Shown: in pieces, positions 26,924-36,107 of the stretch | How the letters are laid out: each line of letters opens with the position of its first letter | Numbering within the stretch: position 1 is the stretch's first letter | From: Cellulomonas sp. APG4 | Lineage (GTDB): Bacteria; Actinomycetota; Actinomycetes; Actinomycetales; Cellulomonadaceae | Assembly: GCF_009996735.1 (NCBI RefSeq) | Contig: NZ_JAACYI010000009.1 | Location: forward strand, 1 to 64,000 | Length of the DNA: 64,000 nucleotides | Direction of reading: 5' to 3' | Notes under the pieces: model-generated | Told to the model about the DNA's origin: nothing | What the model saw: the letters and a program-made list of their open reading frames with translations, nothing else | Database searches by the model: none | Made by a program: the position numbers and the translations under genes

Positions 26924-29900
26924 TCACCCCACCGGCGGCCCCAGCTCCATCCGCATCCAGTCCCAGTCCGCGTCACCGGCCCCGACGTACTTGAGCAGGT
27001 CCTCCTGCCGCGGCTGCCCCACGACCATCCGGTACGCCCCCACCGTCCGCTGCAGGCGGCGGTACCGCTGCGTCTCGTTGCTGAGCGGCATCGCTGGCAC
27101 GTAACGCTCGATCGCGGCGCCACCCTCGGGTGCGTAGACCCAGCACGGGACGATGTCGCTCAGTCCGTCCGGTCGTGCCCCGGTCGCGGCGAGGAACATG
27201 GCGAACCAGGGGTCGTCCACGGTCGCATGGAAGGCCGCGTCGGCGTGCTCCTGGGCGATGTTCTTCCGCACGGCGTGGCCCTTGTAGCGGTGCACCCGCC
27301 CCTCACGCTGCTCCAGGTCCACCGGGTTGCCCGGCAGGTTCCAGTGCACGACGGCGTGGGCGTAGGTGTGGAAGTCCAGACCTTCCTGACCCACCGACGT
27401 CGACGCGAGGACGAAGGGCCAGAACGGCGAGTTGAACGCCGTGCGCACGTGGGACTCGCGCACGACGGTCTTGTCCTCGGAGCGCGCACGGCCGAACCTC
27501 GCGGCGAAGTGGGACCGCACCGTGCGGCGGGTCAGGTCGAAGCCGCCGTCGTGCGGGGTGATCTCGTCGATCCCCTGGCTCGAGGTCTGGATGGTCAGCG
27601 CCTCGGTGATGCGCTCCGCCAGCCGCTCACCACGACGGTCAGGCTCCGCCTCCTGCAGACCCTCGGACTCGAGCAGCACGTGGGCGTACTCGTCGAGCAC
27701 GGCCTGCAGGCCGCCGTCGAGCGCGTGCTCGAGCACCACGCGCCAGTAGGAGTCGCCGCGGTCCTCGTCGGCGCGGAGCACCGACATGATCTCGGGCCGG
27801 TTGAACAGGGACCGCAGGCCCTCGGCGACCTCGGAGGCCTGGTCACGCCGGGTCGCGTCGTCCAGGGCGTCATCGCCGCCGGAGATCCGCGACAGCGCTC
27901 GGAGCGCACACGGCCCGGGGCCGGCGAGCGCCATATCCGCCAGCACGTTCCCGAGGTCGTCGGGCCGCGGGCCGAGGTGCTCGGGTCGGATCTCCAGCAG
28001 GGTCCGAGCGTGCGCGGCGAAGCCCTGCCCGACGCCGGTGTCCTCCCGCCGGGCCCAGCGAGCCACGCGGTCCTCGAACCGGCCCTGACTCTCCAGGGCG
28101 GCCCCGCGGTCGAGCAGGATCGGAGCGGCCCAGTACCAGCGCTGGTCCACACCGGGGGTGCGCTCCGGGTCCCCGGCGGGCAGGACGCGGAGGGCGTCGT
28201 CGACCCGACGTCGCGCCTCCGCGATCACGGCGTCCCGGGGTGCGGGCAGACGATCGCCCACGGCGCGCGCGAGCTCGAGGGGGTCGCCGAGGCGAGCCAG
28301 GGTGGTGCTCGGGTAGGTGATCGCGAACGCCGGCATCCCGGCGGGGCGGTCGTTGGCGAGCCGGTACTGGAGCAGCCCGGTGGGCGGTGTCCCGCTGTAG
28401 CTGCGGCGGCCGCGGCCGGCAGGGGCGAACGCCCGTCGCTCGGCCTCGTAGCTGAGGACGATCGAGATGGCCTTGGGCACGACGGTCCAGGCCGAGAACA
28501 CGAGGCGCTTGGTGAAGCGGCAGAGCGCAGGGTCGGCGTACGCGCCGGCGTGCTCGTAGTACGGCAGCGACGGCGGGAGCCAGGCCAGCCGCCACGCTCC
28601 GGCGTCGAGGACGTTGCCGACCAGGCCGCGCATCTTCGCGTTGCCGGGATCGAGAGCCTCGTACCGTTCGATCTCCTGCCAGTCGAGGAGTCCGTCGGCG
28701 CTGCGCAGCGCCTCGGTGACGGCCAGGTCGGACTGCGCGCCGGCGAGGTCGGTCTTGACCTTGTACCCGTCGCGCTCCATCACGTTGAGGATGTACGGGG
28801 CCGAGCGCCAGTACTCGAAGACGTCGCCGCGACCCAGCGCCCTCGCGACGCCGTCGAGCCCGCGCAGGGCCCGCAGGTCGTCGGCGACCACGTGACCGTC
28901 GGGGCTCGGCACCTCGCGGAGCATGCCGTCGCGGTCGTCGCTCACGGCCAGCCGCTCGGTCCGGCTCATCACCCTGCGCAGCGCAGCCTCGACACGGTCC
29001 TTGGCCGCCCGTGCCTCGTCGGTCGCATGCCCGGCGACCAGCGCCGTCCGCATGGTCCGCAGGTCCGCCTCGACCTGCGCTGCCATCGTCTTCCCGCCCA
29101 GGAAGCGCACGGTCGCGACGAAGTCCCGGTAGTGGTCGTCGCCCTCCGGCTCGTCGGGCAGCGTGTACATCTTGTACGGCGTCGCCGAGAGGAGCAGGAC
29201 CTTCGCGTCGCGGTGGTCGAAGATGGCGTGCGCCAGCTCGGCGGCGTCGCTGCCCGGGTCCATAAGGTCCTTGAACCGCTGGAACTCGTCCATGATCACC
29301 AGGTCCGGCTCGAGCGCCTCGACGGAGGCTCGCGCGACCACGGAGCGCAGGGCACCGATGAGCCGGTACCGGCGCGAGGACACCTCCCAGGACGGTCGCC
29401 CACGCAGGTAGTTGAACTGGTCCACGGCGGACTCGAGCTCGTCTCTCAACGCTCCGCCGCCCGGGCCGCGGGCGGCGTCGAACGCGCGGGTGAACGCGTC
29501 GAGCACCTCGGGGTCGAGCTCGCGCGGGTCCAGCTCGGCCAGGCTGCGGCGGAACGTCTCCTCGCGGCGCACGCTCCCCTGGAAGAAGCGGACCCAGCGC
29601 CGGGGGCGGACGTGGTCCCTGCCCAGGGCGTGGGCAAGCATCCAGTAGAGGACGACCCGCTCGGCCGACTTCCCGCCGCCGTCGGCGACGTGGAACGAGG
29701 TGCCCGGGGTGAACGAGACGATGTTGATGCGCCGGCTGTTGAGCTGCTTGATGACCGTCGGCAGCATCGTGAGCCGGTCCGCGTGGTCGAGCTTCTGGCC
29801 GTCGACGACGTTGAGGCGGCTGAGGTTCTGCTGCGCGATCTGCTGGTTGGAGCAGATGTAGACGATGTCGATGCGCTCGACCTTGTCCCACAGGTGGTCG

Positions 29901-30088
29901 ACCGTTGCGGCGATGACGCCCTTGGCGACGAGGGTCTTGCCGAGCCCCACCTCGTCCGCCACGAGGAAGCGCTTGGTCGGCTCCTCGTCGGTCCACAGGC
30001 GCCGGACCACGTGTTCCACGGTCGCGCGCTGGAAGTCCTTGAGGCCGCTCATCACGGCCGCGACGTCGGGGCGGTGGTCCACGGTCAT
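26924..30088 (-). CDS. SNF2-like superfamily 2 helicase of the DUF6361-PLD cassette
   Basis: 1054 residues. Walker A is FLVADEVGLGKTLVAKGVIA near residue 43, the DEAH-type box VIMDEFQRFKDLMD near 262, and KVLLLSATPYKMYTL near 300. The second helicase half has LASTSVGQEGLDFHTYAHAV and LEQREGRVHRYKG between about 890 and 936. The middle (about 330-850) is long and not assigned. An ATG at 30088 overlaps the PLD gene stop (ATGA), which is why I rejected a longer start. It probably acts as an ATP-driven translocase that loads or activates the PLD-family protein; helicase-PLD pairs occur in DISARM and Mokosh, but this helicase is not clearly either. Confidence 0.78.
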   Translation of the reverse strand: MTVDHRPDVAAVMSGLKDFQRATVEHVVRRLWTDEEPTKRFLVADEVGLGKTLVAKGVIAATVDHLWDKVERIDIVYICSNQQIAQQNLSRLNVVDGQKLDHADRLTMLPTVIKQLNSRRINIVSFTPGTSFHVADGGGKSAERVVLYWMLAHALGRDHVRPRRWVRFFQGSVRREETFRRSLAELDPRELDPEVLDAFTRAFDAARGPGGGALRDELESAVDQFNYLRGRPSWEVSSRRYRLIGALRSVVARASVEALEPDLVIMDEFQRFKDLMDPGSDAAELAHAIFDHRDAKVLLLSATPYKMYTLPDEPEGDDHYRDFVATVRFLGGKTMAAQVEADLRTMRTALVAGHATDEARAAKDRVEAALRRVMSRTERLAVSDDRDGMLREVPSPDGHVVADDLRALRGLDGVARALGRGDVFEYWRSAPYILNVMERDGYKVKTDLAGAQSDLAVTEALRSADGLLDWQEIERYEALDPGNAKMRGLVGNVLDAGAWRLAWLPPSLPYYEHAGAYADPALCRFTKRLVFSAWTVVPKAISIVLSYEAERRAFAPAGRGRRSYSGTPPTGLLQYRLANDRPAGMPAFAITYPSTTLARLGDPLELARAVGDRLPAPRDAVIAEARRRVDDALRVLPAGDPERTPGVDQRWYWAAPILLDRGAALESQGRFEDRVARWARREDTGVGQGFAAHARTLLEIRPEHLGPRPDDLGNVLADMALAGPGPCALRALSRISGGDDALDDATRRDQASEVAEGLRSLFNRPEIMSVLRADEDRGDSYWRVVLEHALDGGLQAVLDEYAHVLLESEGLQEAEPDRRGERLAERITEALTIQTSSQGIDEITPHDGGFDLTRRTVRSHFAARFGRARSEDKTVVRESHVRTAFNSPFWPFVLASTSVGQEGLDFHTYAHAVVHWNLPGNPVDLEQREGRVHRYKGHAVRKNIAQEHADAAFHATVDDPWFAMFLAATGARPDGLSDIVPCWVYAPEGGAAIERYVPAMPLSNETQRYRRLQRTVGAYRMVVGQPRQEDLLKYVGAGDADWDWMRMELGPPVG

Positions 30089-31911
30089 GATCCGGCTCCG
30101 TCCATGACGACCTCGCGCACCACGGCCCACAGCTCCTCGAAGCCGTCCGGCAGCAGAGCGTCACCTCCGCGCAGCTCCTCGACCATGCCCGCGATCCGCT
30201 CGACCCCGGCCCGGTCCCGGACGGCCGCCCGGATCAACGGTTCGAAGAGGACGACGTCCTGCGGGGCAGCGGCACCGTCCATCTCGCTCGCACCCAGCGC
30301 CGTGAGCCCCGAGGAGACCGCGGAGGCGCCGAGCGTGGGGTCGGCCAGGAGGAGAGCCAGGTAGCGGACCACCGCGTCGACGTTGCTGAGGATCTCGTGG
30401 ACGGCCTGCTGTCGGCGGCCGGGTGGGTCACCGATGAGCTCTGCACGCACGACGCACCGGCGCGTGACGGCGGTGCGTCCGGTCCCCGCGGTCGTCTCCA
30501 CAGCGAGGAACGGGGTGACCGCCTCCACCGAGACGTCCGGCCACACCACCTCCTCCGCGAGCGGCTGCGCGTGCGTGTCCCGGCGCAGCGTGATCGGCCA
30601 GACCCGGGTCCGTCCTGGGCTCGCCGTCTCGAGCGCTACGCGTGCGGTGAGGACGACGGCGTCGTCGTCGGACCCCGCGGAGACTTCCACCTGCACCACC
30701 CCGGCCGCGAGAGCCTGGTGGAACAGCTCGACCTCGTGCTCCGTCGCCTCGCACGGGTCGACCACGCCCTCCGGGTCGGCGACGACGAACTCCTCGAGGA
30801 GCCGGGCAAGGCCGTCGGTCTCGTGCTGCCCGAGGACGGCCCGCACCCCGCAGCCGCGCACCGGTCCGGATAGATGGGCACCGAGCTCGACGTTCCCGCC
30901 CCAGGCCGCCGTGGTGAGGTTGGCGCTCCCGGTGATCACGTGGCCCCGCGAACCGACGTCGGCGACCACGACCTTGGCGTGCAGTCCGTCGGGGACGCGG
31001 CCCCAGCCGTCGCCGCTCGCGTGCGCCGGGGTGGCGTCGTCGTCGTCCGCGAGCTCGGCGTTCTCCGCACCCTCGGCGAGGCGGCTCAGCGTGCGGGTCT
31101 GCCAGCCCTCGAGCGCCGCACCGCCCAGCCGGGTGAACGTCTCCGCCCGGGAGACGAGCATGCGGTTCGCCGTCGTGCGCGCGAGGCTCGACACGGCACC
31201 GACATCCAGGAACGGGCTGATGGCGAGCGCACGGTCGACGGCGTCCGGCAGGGGCCACGCGGTGTCGTCCAGGCCCAGCGGGAGAAGCGTGACGGTGTCG
31301 AACGGTGCGGGTGCGGCCAGCCGGGCGTCGGTCAGCGTGCGCGTCAGGTCGGCGATCTGCTCGATGCGGTCGGTCGGCAGCGGCCGTACCGCCAGGCCGG
31401 GCAGCGCGCGGACGAACCCCACCAGCGGGGCGACGTCGACGCCGTGCCCGTCCTCGGACTCATCCAGCACCAAGGCGGTGTCCCAGGACCGGTCGAAGGT
31501 GAGGTTCCGGCTCAGCACGACGAGGCGGTGCCGGTGCACGCCGTCGTGGTCGACGAAGCGCAGCACCCAGACCTTCGGGTGGAAGATGTGGCCCGCCGTC
31601 GGGGCCGTGACCTCGCAGACGCTGCCCTCGACGAAGGTCAGGATGCGACGGTAGGCCCCGGGCACGGCGATGCCCCCCGCCTGGCAGAACACCGTCGTGC
31701 GCTCGCTGTACCGGCGCACGGCCGCGAGCAGGCTCGCGGGGTCAGTGCCCGCCAGGTCCTCACCCGGCTCGACGAACGCGAAGGACATGGGCGCGAGGAG
31801 CAGGGCGGTCAGGTCGAGCGAGTAGGTGGTGCCCACGGCGACGTCGAGCTGGAAACCCTCCGGTGGGCGCAGCGCGTCGCCGAGCAGCACGCGCGTGTCA
31901 GGCGTCAGCAT
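30085..31911 (-). CDS. phospholipase-D-family protein with two HxK motifs
   Basis: 608 residues. Two PLD half-sites are visible: HIFHPKVWVLRF near 108 with LVVLSRNLTFDRSWDTAL shortly after, and GLHAKVVVADVG near 309 with VITGSANLTTAAWGGNVELG. Both keep the His and Lys of the HxK signature and the following S-x-N, so the nuclease or phosphodiesterase site looks intact. The C-terminal 250 residues are mostly beta and unassigned. DISARM DrmC is also a PLD protein but much shorter. The start is the ATG at 31911, overlapping the DUF6361 gene by 14 bases; the stop overlaps the helicase start. Likely the nuclease of a three-gene cassette. Confidence 0.75.
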   Translation of the reverse strand: MLTPDTRVLLGDALRPPEGFQLDVAVGTTYSLDLTALLLAPMSFAFVEPGEDLAGTDPASLLAAVRRYSERTTVFCQAGGIAVPGAYRRILTFVEGSVCEVTAPTAGHIFHPKVWVLRFVDHDGVHRHRLVVLSRNLTFDRSWDTALVLDESEDGHGVDVAPLVGFVRALPGLAVRPLPTDRIEQIADLTRTLTDARLAAPAPFDTVTLLPLGLDDTAWPLPDAVDRALAISPFLDVGAVSSLARTTANRMLVSRAETFTRLGGAALEGWQTRTLSRLAEGAENAELADDDDATPAHASGDGWGRVPDGLHAKVVVADVGSRGHVITGSANLTTAAWGGNVELGAHLSGPVRGCGVRAVLGQHETDGLARLLEEFVVADPEGVVDPCEATEHEVELFHQALAAGVVQVEVSAGSDDDAVVLTARVALETASPGRTRVWPITLRRDTHAQPLAEEVVWPDVSVEAVTPFLAVETTAGTGRTAVTRRCVVRAELIGDPPGRRQQAVHEILSNVDAVVRYLALLLADPTLGASAVSSGLTALGASEMDGAAAPQDVVLFEPLIRAAVRDRAGVERIAGMVEELRGGDALLPDGFEELWAVVREVVMDGAGS

Positions 31912-33121
31912 CGACGGTCCCCTCGTGCTGGTGGAGGTCCCGGAGGAGCCGGTGGGCCACGCGCCAGCGGTAGTCGAGGCGGACCAGGCCGGAGGCGCCG
32001 GACCACTGGTCGAGGGCGGCACGGTTGCCGAGCCGGGCTCGCGCCCCCTTGATCGCATGCTCCCGCAGGCGGACCAGCTCGCGAGCCGCCGCGCTCTCGG
32101 CGACCCGCGTACCGGTGGCGAGCAGGTCGATCCACCCGTCGAGGAAGGCCCGGGTACGACGACTGATGCGGGGGTTCAGGGTCAGCAGGGTGGCCCAGAA
32201 CTCGTCCCGGTCCCATCCGTCGAGGACGTCCGGCGCTGCCACCTCCGCGGCCCAGACGTCGAGGGCCTCGTTGTAGTCCTGCGTCAGGTCCTGGGAGCCG
32301 GACTCCTCCGCGAGCATGAGGTTGTAGAGCAAGGCAGCGCCGTGGACGACGGTGTGCAGTCGCCGCCCGTGGTCGACGAGGCTCACCATCGCCGGTGGAG
32401 CATGCTCGATGCCGGGCAGGTCCCACACGTGCTCGACGTCGCCCGTCGGCGGGTGGTCGACGAGCCACGCGAGGAGCGAACCTGTGGTGCTCGCCCGGAT
32501 CTGGTGACCGAGGAACTCGGCCTCCTCCGCGGTGAGCCGGAAGTCGGTGCGCTCGAGGAGGCCGTCGGGCGCGGGCGGCAACGACGCGACGAAGCCCGAC
32601 GTCGGCACGTGGTGGTCAGCCTCGGGATCGTCCGCACGTGGACGGGCAGCCGCGAGCTCACGCATGCCCGTGCCGCGGCGGAAGAGCCCGTCGGCGCTCT
32701 CGTCCCACACCCGGATCCCCCAGCGGCCCAGCACCGCCCAGAAGATCGCGCTCGGCATGCGCCGGAGGCGACCGCGGGCCGAGACCCCGATGACGCCCCA
32801 GCCGTCGTCGCCCAGGTCAGCAGTCCCACGGATGAGGCTGTCGATGAGCTCCGTCTCGAGCCGGCGCAGGCGACGCGCCGCCTGGGCGCTGCCGGCGGTG
32901 TGGTCCTGCGCGGCCTGGACCAGCCAGGGGACGAAGAGCACGTACCGCAGACGGGTGTGCAGCACCGAGAGCCCGGGGAAGAGCGCGTTGGCGATCGCGT
33001 CCCGCACCGTGCCGATGCCGATCTCGTCGATCGTGCCCTCGTCCTTGAAGAGCGCGACGACCTCCATCATCTGGCGACGCTGCGACTCGTTGGTGTCGAG
33101 CCAGCCGAATGTGGACGTCAT
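31898..33121 (-). CDS. DUF6361-type protein
   Basis: 407 residues. It begins MTSTFGWLDTNESQRRQMME and continues with GIGTVRDAIANALFPGLSVL and LRYVLFVPWLVQAA, the features I associate with DUF6361, an uncharacterised family found beside helicase and PLD genes. No catalytic motif is visible; the body is helical with several Trp/Arg-rich segments. It is first in the operon that continues with the PLD protein and helicase, and diverges from the macro-SIR2 gene across 204 bases. A GAGG lies about ten bases before the ATG. Its role could be sensing, but nothing in the sequence proves this. Confidence 0.65.
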   Translation of the reverse strand: MTSTFGWLDTNESQRRQMMEVVALFKDEGTIDEIGIGTVRDAIANALFPGLSVLHTRLRYVLFVPWLVQAAQDHTAGSAQAARRLRRLETELIDSLIRGTADLGDDGWGVIGVSARGRLRRMPSAIFWAVLGRWGIRVWDESADGLFRRGTGMRELAAARPRADDPEADHHVPTSGFVASLPPAPDGLLERTDFRLTAEEAEFLGHQIRASTTGSLLAWLVDHPPTGDVEHVWDLPGIEHAPPAMVSLVDHGRRLHTVVHGAALLYNLMLAEESGSQDLTQDYNEALDVWAAEVAAPDVLDGWDRDEFWATLLTLNPRISRRTRAFLDGWIDLLATGTRVAESAAARELVRLREHAIKGARARLGNRAALDQWSGASGLVRLDYRWRVAHRLLRDLHQHEGTVDADA

Positions 33122-33312
33122 CGTGCCGGCCTCGTCGTCGGGGATCTTCGGTCGATATGTCCATCGGCACCGGGGCGCGCACCTTGAGTCGGAACCGTCC
33201 TGCCGGCCTCAGCGTCACTGCTCGTCGCGCGTGTGCACCCGTCGAGAGATCCGGGGTCGAACCGCCTCTCATCGCGCCCTGTCCGGATCCGTCTCCGCTG
33301 GGCACCCGGCCG

Positions 33313-33318
33313 CTATCT
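33313..33318 (+). promoter_or_regulatory. possible -10 box for a leaderless macro-SIR2 transcript
   Basis: TATCTT sits seven bases before the ATG at 33326, and no Shine-Dalgarno is visible there. That spacing fits leaderless transcription, common in actinomycetes. No -35 box stands out, so the call is weak. Confidence 0.25.
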
Positions 33319-33325
33319 TCCGGAC

Positions 33326-34924
33326 ATGAACGACACGGGCCACGTCTTCGTCGTCCGAGGACGACTCGAGAACCTGGACTGCGATGCCGTCGTCATCCCG
33401 ACGGACCGGGCCTTCAACGTCGAGACCACGTGGGCGCCTGCTCTCGGCGTGAACGAGCCCCGAGCCGGCTACGCCTTTGGCATGCGACCCCATGACTGGG
33501 AGACCAAGCGGTGGGGCCGCTCGACCGTCCCGGGCGACGGTCAGGTGCCGGTCTGGTTCACGGACGTCGCGGTCGACCCGGAGATCCCATGGGATGCGAC
33601 CGACCTGCAGGTGGATGCCGTCGTCACACGGCTTGCGTCCGTCCTCGAAGATGCGGCCAGAAACGCGAAGCACCCCCAGAACGACCGACCGCGCCCGCTC
33701 ATCGCCGTTCCGACGCTCGGTGTCAGCCGGGGCGGCTTCGGACGCCATCGTGGCGCGATGATCCAGGCGCTCCTGCAGACGTGCGAGGACGCCGTCGCGC
33801 GGCTGCCGATCGACGTCGTGGTCGTCGCGTTCAACCCCGCAGACCACTCGGCATTCCAGGCTCTCCGGCGTCAACGCGCGGAGCCACCCGGTGATGAGGT
33901 GCGGCGGCTCGCGGAGCTCGCCCGGGGTGGGTCCCTCGCTCTCTTCGTAGGCGCAGGCGTCAGCGCTTCGGCCGGCCTACCGAGCTGGACGGGACTCCTG
34001 GAAGAGCTGACGGCGCGCCTCCCGGAGGACGTGGGCGTCGCGGAGCTGGCGTCTCCACTCGACCAGGCACAGCTGCTCAGGAACGTCATGGACCCGACCG
34101 GCGACACCCATCACCTGGGGGAGCACGTCAGAGAGATCGTCACGCAGCAGCAGCGGTACGGGCTGGCACACGCGCTGGTCGCAAGCCTCGGCTGCGATCA
34201 CGTGGTCACGACGAACTACGACGAGCTGTACGAGAAGGCCGTGCGAGACCTCGGCGAGGACGCTGTGGTGGTCCTGCCGGGGGAGGCGAACCCTCCGAGC
34301 AAGCCGTGGCTGCTCAAGATGCACGGCAGCGTGACCGACCCGTCGAAGATCGTGCTGTCGCGCGCCGACTTCGTCGGCTTCCATGCACGCTCCGGCCCGT
34401 TCGGCGCCGTGGTCCAGTCGCTGATGCTGACCGAGCACCTGCTCGTGGTCGGCTCCTCCATGACCGACGACAACGTGCTCCGTCTCGCGCACGAGGTGCT
34501 CGCCGTGCGTGGCAAGAACGAGGCCTTCGCGACGGTCGTCACCTTCGACGTCCCGGCGGGCCTGGAAAGGCTCTGGGAGAACAGCTTCACGTTCGTCACC
34601 GTGGGGGAAGGCTCAGGGGACCGCCCACGCGAGGGGCGCGGACGCGATGCGCGTCGACTGGCGATCTTCCTCGACACCGTGGCGATGCACGCCGCGCCGA
34701 CCAGACACGTCCTCGACGGTCGCTACCTCGCGGTCCTCGACGACCGCGCACGCGACGCGGCCCTCCAGGCTCGAGCACTGCGGAAGTCACTGCGCGCGCT
34801 GCCCGTCGAGATGGCGAGCGACTTCGCCGCTCTCTCGGCGGCTCTCGACGAGCTGGGAGCGGGCGGACCTGATCCTGATCGCGGTGTCAGTGGCTCGTGG
34901 GACGGTCTCACCGACAGCAGGTGA
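33326..34924 (+). CDS. macro-like domain fused to SIR2 (NADase) domain, defence effector
   Basis: 532 residues. The N-terminal 175 residues begin VFVVRGRLENLDCDAVVIPT, which resembles the opening strand-loop of macro domains (ADP-ribose binding), and continue with AVPTLGVSRGGFGRHRGAMI, like their glycine-rich binding loop. From about 195 comes a SIR2 domain: LALFVGAGVSASAGLPSW near 207, VVTTNYDELYEKAV near 292 and LLKMHGSVTDPSKIVLSRAD near 329. The Asn in TTNYD and the His in MHGS, needed for NAD hydrolysis in defence SIR2 proteins, are present. The last 100 residues are helical and unassigned. Such proteins usually deplete NAD on infection; the macro-like part may sense or clear an ADP-ribose derivative. 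Start chosen at MNDTGH. Confidence 0.75.
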   Translation: MNDTGHVFVVRGRLENLDCDAVVIPTDRAFNVETTWAPALGVNEPRAGYAFGMRPHDWETKRWGRSTVPGDGQVPVWFTDVAVDPEIPWDATDLQVDAVVTRLASVLEDAARNAKHPQNDRPRPLIAVPTLGVSRGGFGRHRGAMIQALLQTCEDAVARLPIDVVVVAFNPADHSAFQALRRQRAEPPGDEVRRLAELARGGSLALFVGAGVSASAGLPSWTGLLEELTARLPEDVGVAELASPLDQAQLLRNVMDPTGDTHHLGEHVREIVTQQQRYGLAHALVASLGCDHVVTTNYDELYEKAVRDLGEDAVVVLPGEANPPSKPWLLKMHGSVTDPSKIVLSRADFVGFHARSGPFGAVVQSLMLTEHLLVVGSSMTDDNVLRLAHEVLAVRGKNEAFATVVTFDVPAGLERLWENSFTFVTVGEGSGDRPREGRGRDARRLAIFLDTVAMHAAPTRHVLDGRYLAVLDDRARDAALQARALRKSLRALPVEMASDFAALSAALDELGAGGPDPDRGVSGSWDGLTDSR

Positions 34925-34935
34925 AGGAGGCGGCG

Positions 34936-35229
34936 ATGAGCACACAACAGTTCACTCCTGGCGATCTCGGCTTCGAGATCGCTGAGATGATCGGCGGGCC
35001 TTTCGACGGTGCCCGCTACAAGGACATCCCGGTGCTCCCGGGGCCCGAGATGCCCAGCTTCCTGTCGCTCCCACTGGGCGGTGCGGACGCACCCCACGGC
35101 CGTGCGGGCTACAAGCGGCGTCCGCAGAAGGATGCGCCGTGCTGGCGCTACGACTACGTCGGGACCAAGCCGCCGAGCGCCCCGCACGCCGAGGCGGAAG
35201 CGCCCGTCCGGACGACGCTGAAGGCATGA
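34936..35229 (+). CDS. small hypothetical protein with GGPFDG motif
   Basis: 97 residues. It contains EMIGGPFDGARYKDIPVLPG and a C-terminal APCWRYDYVGTKPP, a small beta-rich layout seen in many short actinomycete and phage proteins of unknown function. The ATG at 34936 follows AAGGAGG with ideal spacing, and the gene starts 11 bases after the macro-SIR2 stop, so it is probably co-transcribed. It may be an accessory or immunity partner, but I have no direct evidence. Confidence 0.6.
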   Translation: MSTQQFTPGDLGFEIAEMIGGPFDGARYKDIPVLPGPEMPSFLSLPLGGADAPHGRAGYKRRPQKDAPCWRYDYVGTKPPSAPHAEAEAPVRTTLKA

Positions 35230-35282
35230 GCGCTGAGCTGGGTGCCATCCGGGGACCAGGCTCGAAGAGGGTTGTGCACCGT

Positions 35283-36107
35283 TCAGACCCCCGCTCCACG
35301 CGTGATGAACTCGGCCACCACCGGCACGTGGTCGCTCAGCCCGTCGAACCCGGCATCTCTCACCACATGGCACGCCACCAGCGCGTCGTGCAGCTCGGCA
35401 TCCGTGAACAGGTGGTCCAGCTCGTACGGCGCCGATGACGGCTCGACGTAGGTGCGCACCTCGTCGGGCTCGAACTTCCGCAGCGCGTGGTGCCAACCGC
35501 CGGCCTGCCGCCCGGCGAAGAACTGCGAGCTGGCCGGCGCCGTCGCCGGGTAGGTGGTGTCGAAGAGGGCGGCGACGTTCCAGTCCCCACCGATGACGAA
35601 GCGCGCGTCCTCCGTGAGCGGCGTCAGCGCCCCGGCGGCGACGTCGTTGAAGTACGCACGCGAGGCGCACGGCCGCCGCAGGGCCTCGTGGTCCTCGGCC
35701 GTGATCGCCGGATGATCAACCTCACCAGCGAGCGCATGGACACTCGCCACGTTGATCGGCACGCCCTCGACCACCAGGCGAGCCGGGGCGACGTAGCCCG
35801 CGAGGAACTCGAGCCAGCGCGCCGACGTGTCCCCCAGCTCATGGCCGTCCACGGCAACCAGAGCGTGCTCCGTCCGGGCGAGCACCGCCGCGCACGCCGT
35901 CCCGCCGGGCCGAGCCGCACCGACGATCGTGTACTCCTGCGCCATCCACGACGGCGCCAACGCGGCCAGGTCTGCGGGCCGGCACTCCTGGAGCAGAGCG
36001 ACGTCGGGCGCGAGGGCAGCGAGCAGCGCCCACTGCCGACGGCGGTTCGCCGGCGTCTTGTGCCGGCTTGGCTTCATGTAGGCGAGGTTCCACGTCACGA
36101 CGCGCAT
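35283..36107 (-). CDS. endonuclease/exonuclease/phosphatase-family protein
   Basis: 274 residues. The expected motifs of the EEP (DNase I/exonuclease III/phosphatase) fold are present in order: MRVVTWNLAYMKPS at the start, VALLQECRPADL near 47, RFVIGGDWNVAALFDT near 178 and FDGLSDHVPVVAEFI at the end. These supply the metal-binding Asn, Glu, Asp/Asn and Asp-His residues, so it should be catalytically competent on a phosphodiester or phosphomonoester. Substrate is not deducible. No signal peptide is visible. ATG 36107 is preceded by GAGGGTGA. It stands alone, convergent with the gene to its left and divergent from the coiled-coil gene. Confidence 0.75.
   Translation of the reverse strand: MRVVTWNLAYMKPSRHKTPANRRRQWALLAALAPDVALLQECRPADLAALAPSWMAQEYTIVGAARPGGTACAAVLARTEHALVAVDGHELGDTSARWLEFLAGYVAPARLVVEGVPINVASVHALAGEVDHPAITAEDHEALRRPCASRAYFNDVAAGALTPLTEDARFVIGGDWNVAALFDTTYPATAPASSQFFAGRQAGGWHHALRKFEPDEVRTYVEPSSAPYELDHLFTDAELHDALVACHVVRDAGFDGLSDHVPVVAEFITRGAGV

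Noticed and set aside
27227-30364. 1045-residue plus-strand open frame opposite the helicase gene
   Set aside because: It is antisense to a gene with clear helicase motifs, has biased low-complexity content and no recognisable domain. Long antisense frames are expected in high-GC DNA; several others (9753-12128, 12167-13942, 41270-43735) were rejected or trimmed for the same reason.
26924-31911. Mokosh system call for the helicase and PLD genes
   Set aside because: Mokosh pairs an RNA-type helicase with PLD; here the helicase is SNF2-like with DEVGLGKT and a DUF6361 partner, so I kept it as unassigned.
31912-32058. Longer start for the PLD gene
   Set aside because: The extra residues are low-complexity and antisense-like to no purpose; ATG 31911 overlaps the upstream gene as in the rest of the operon.
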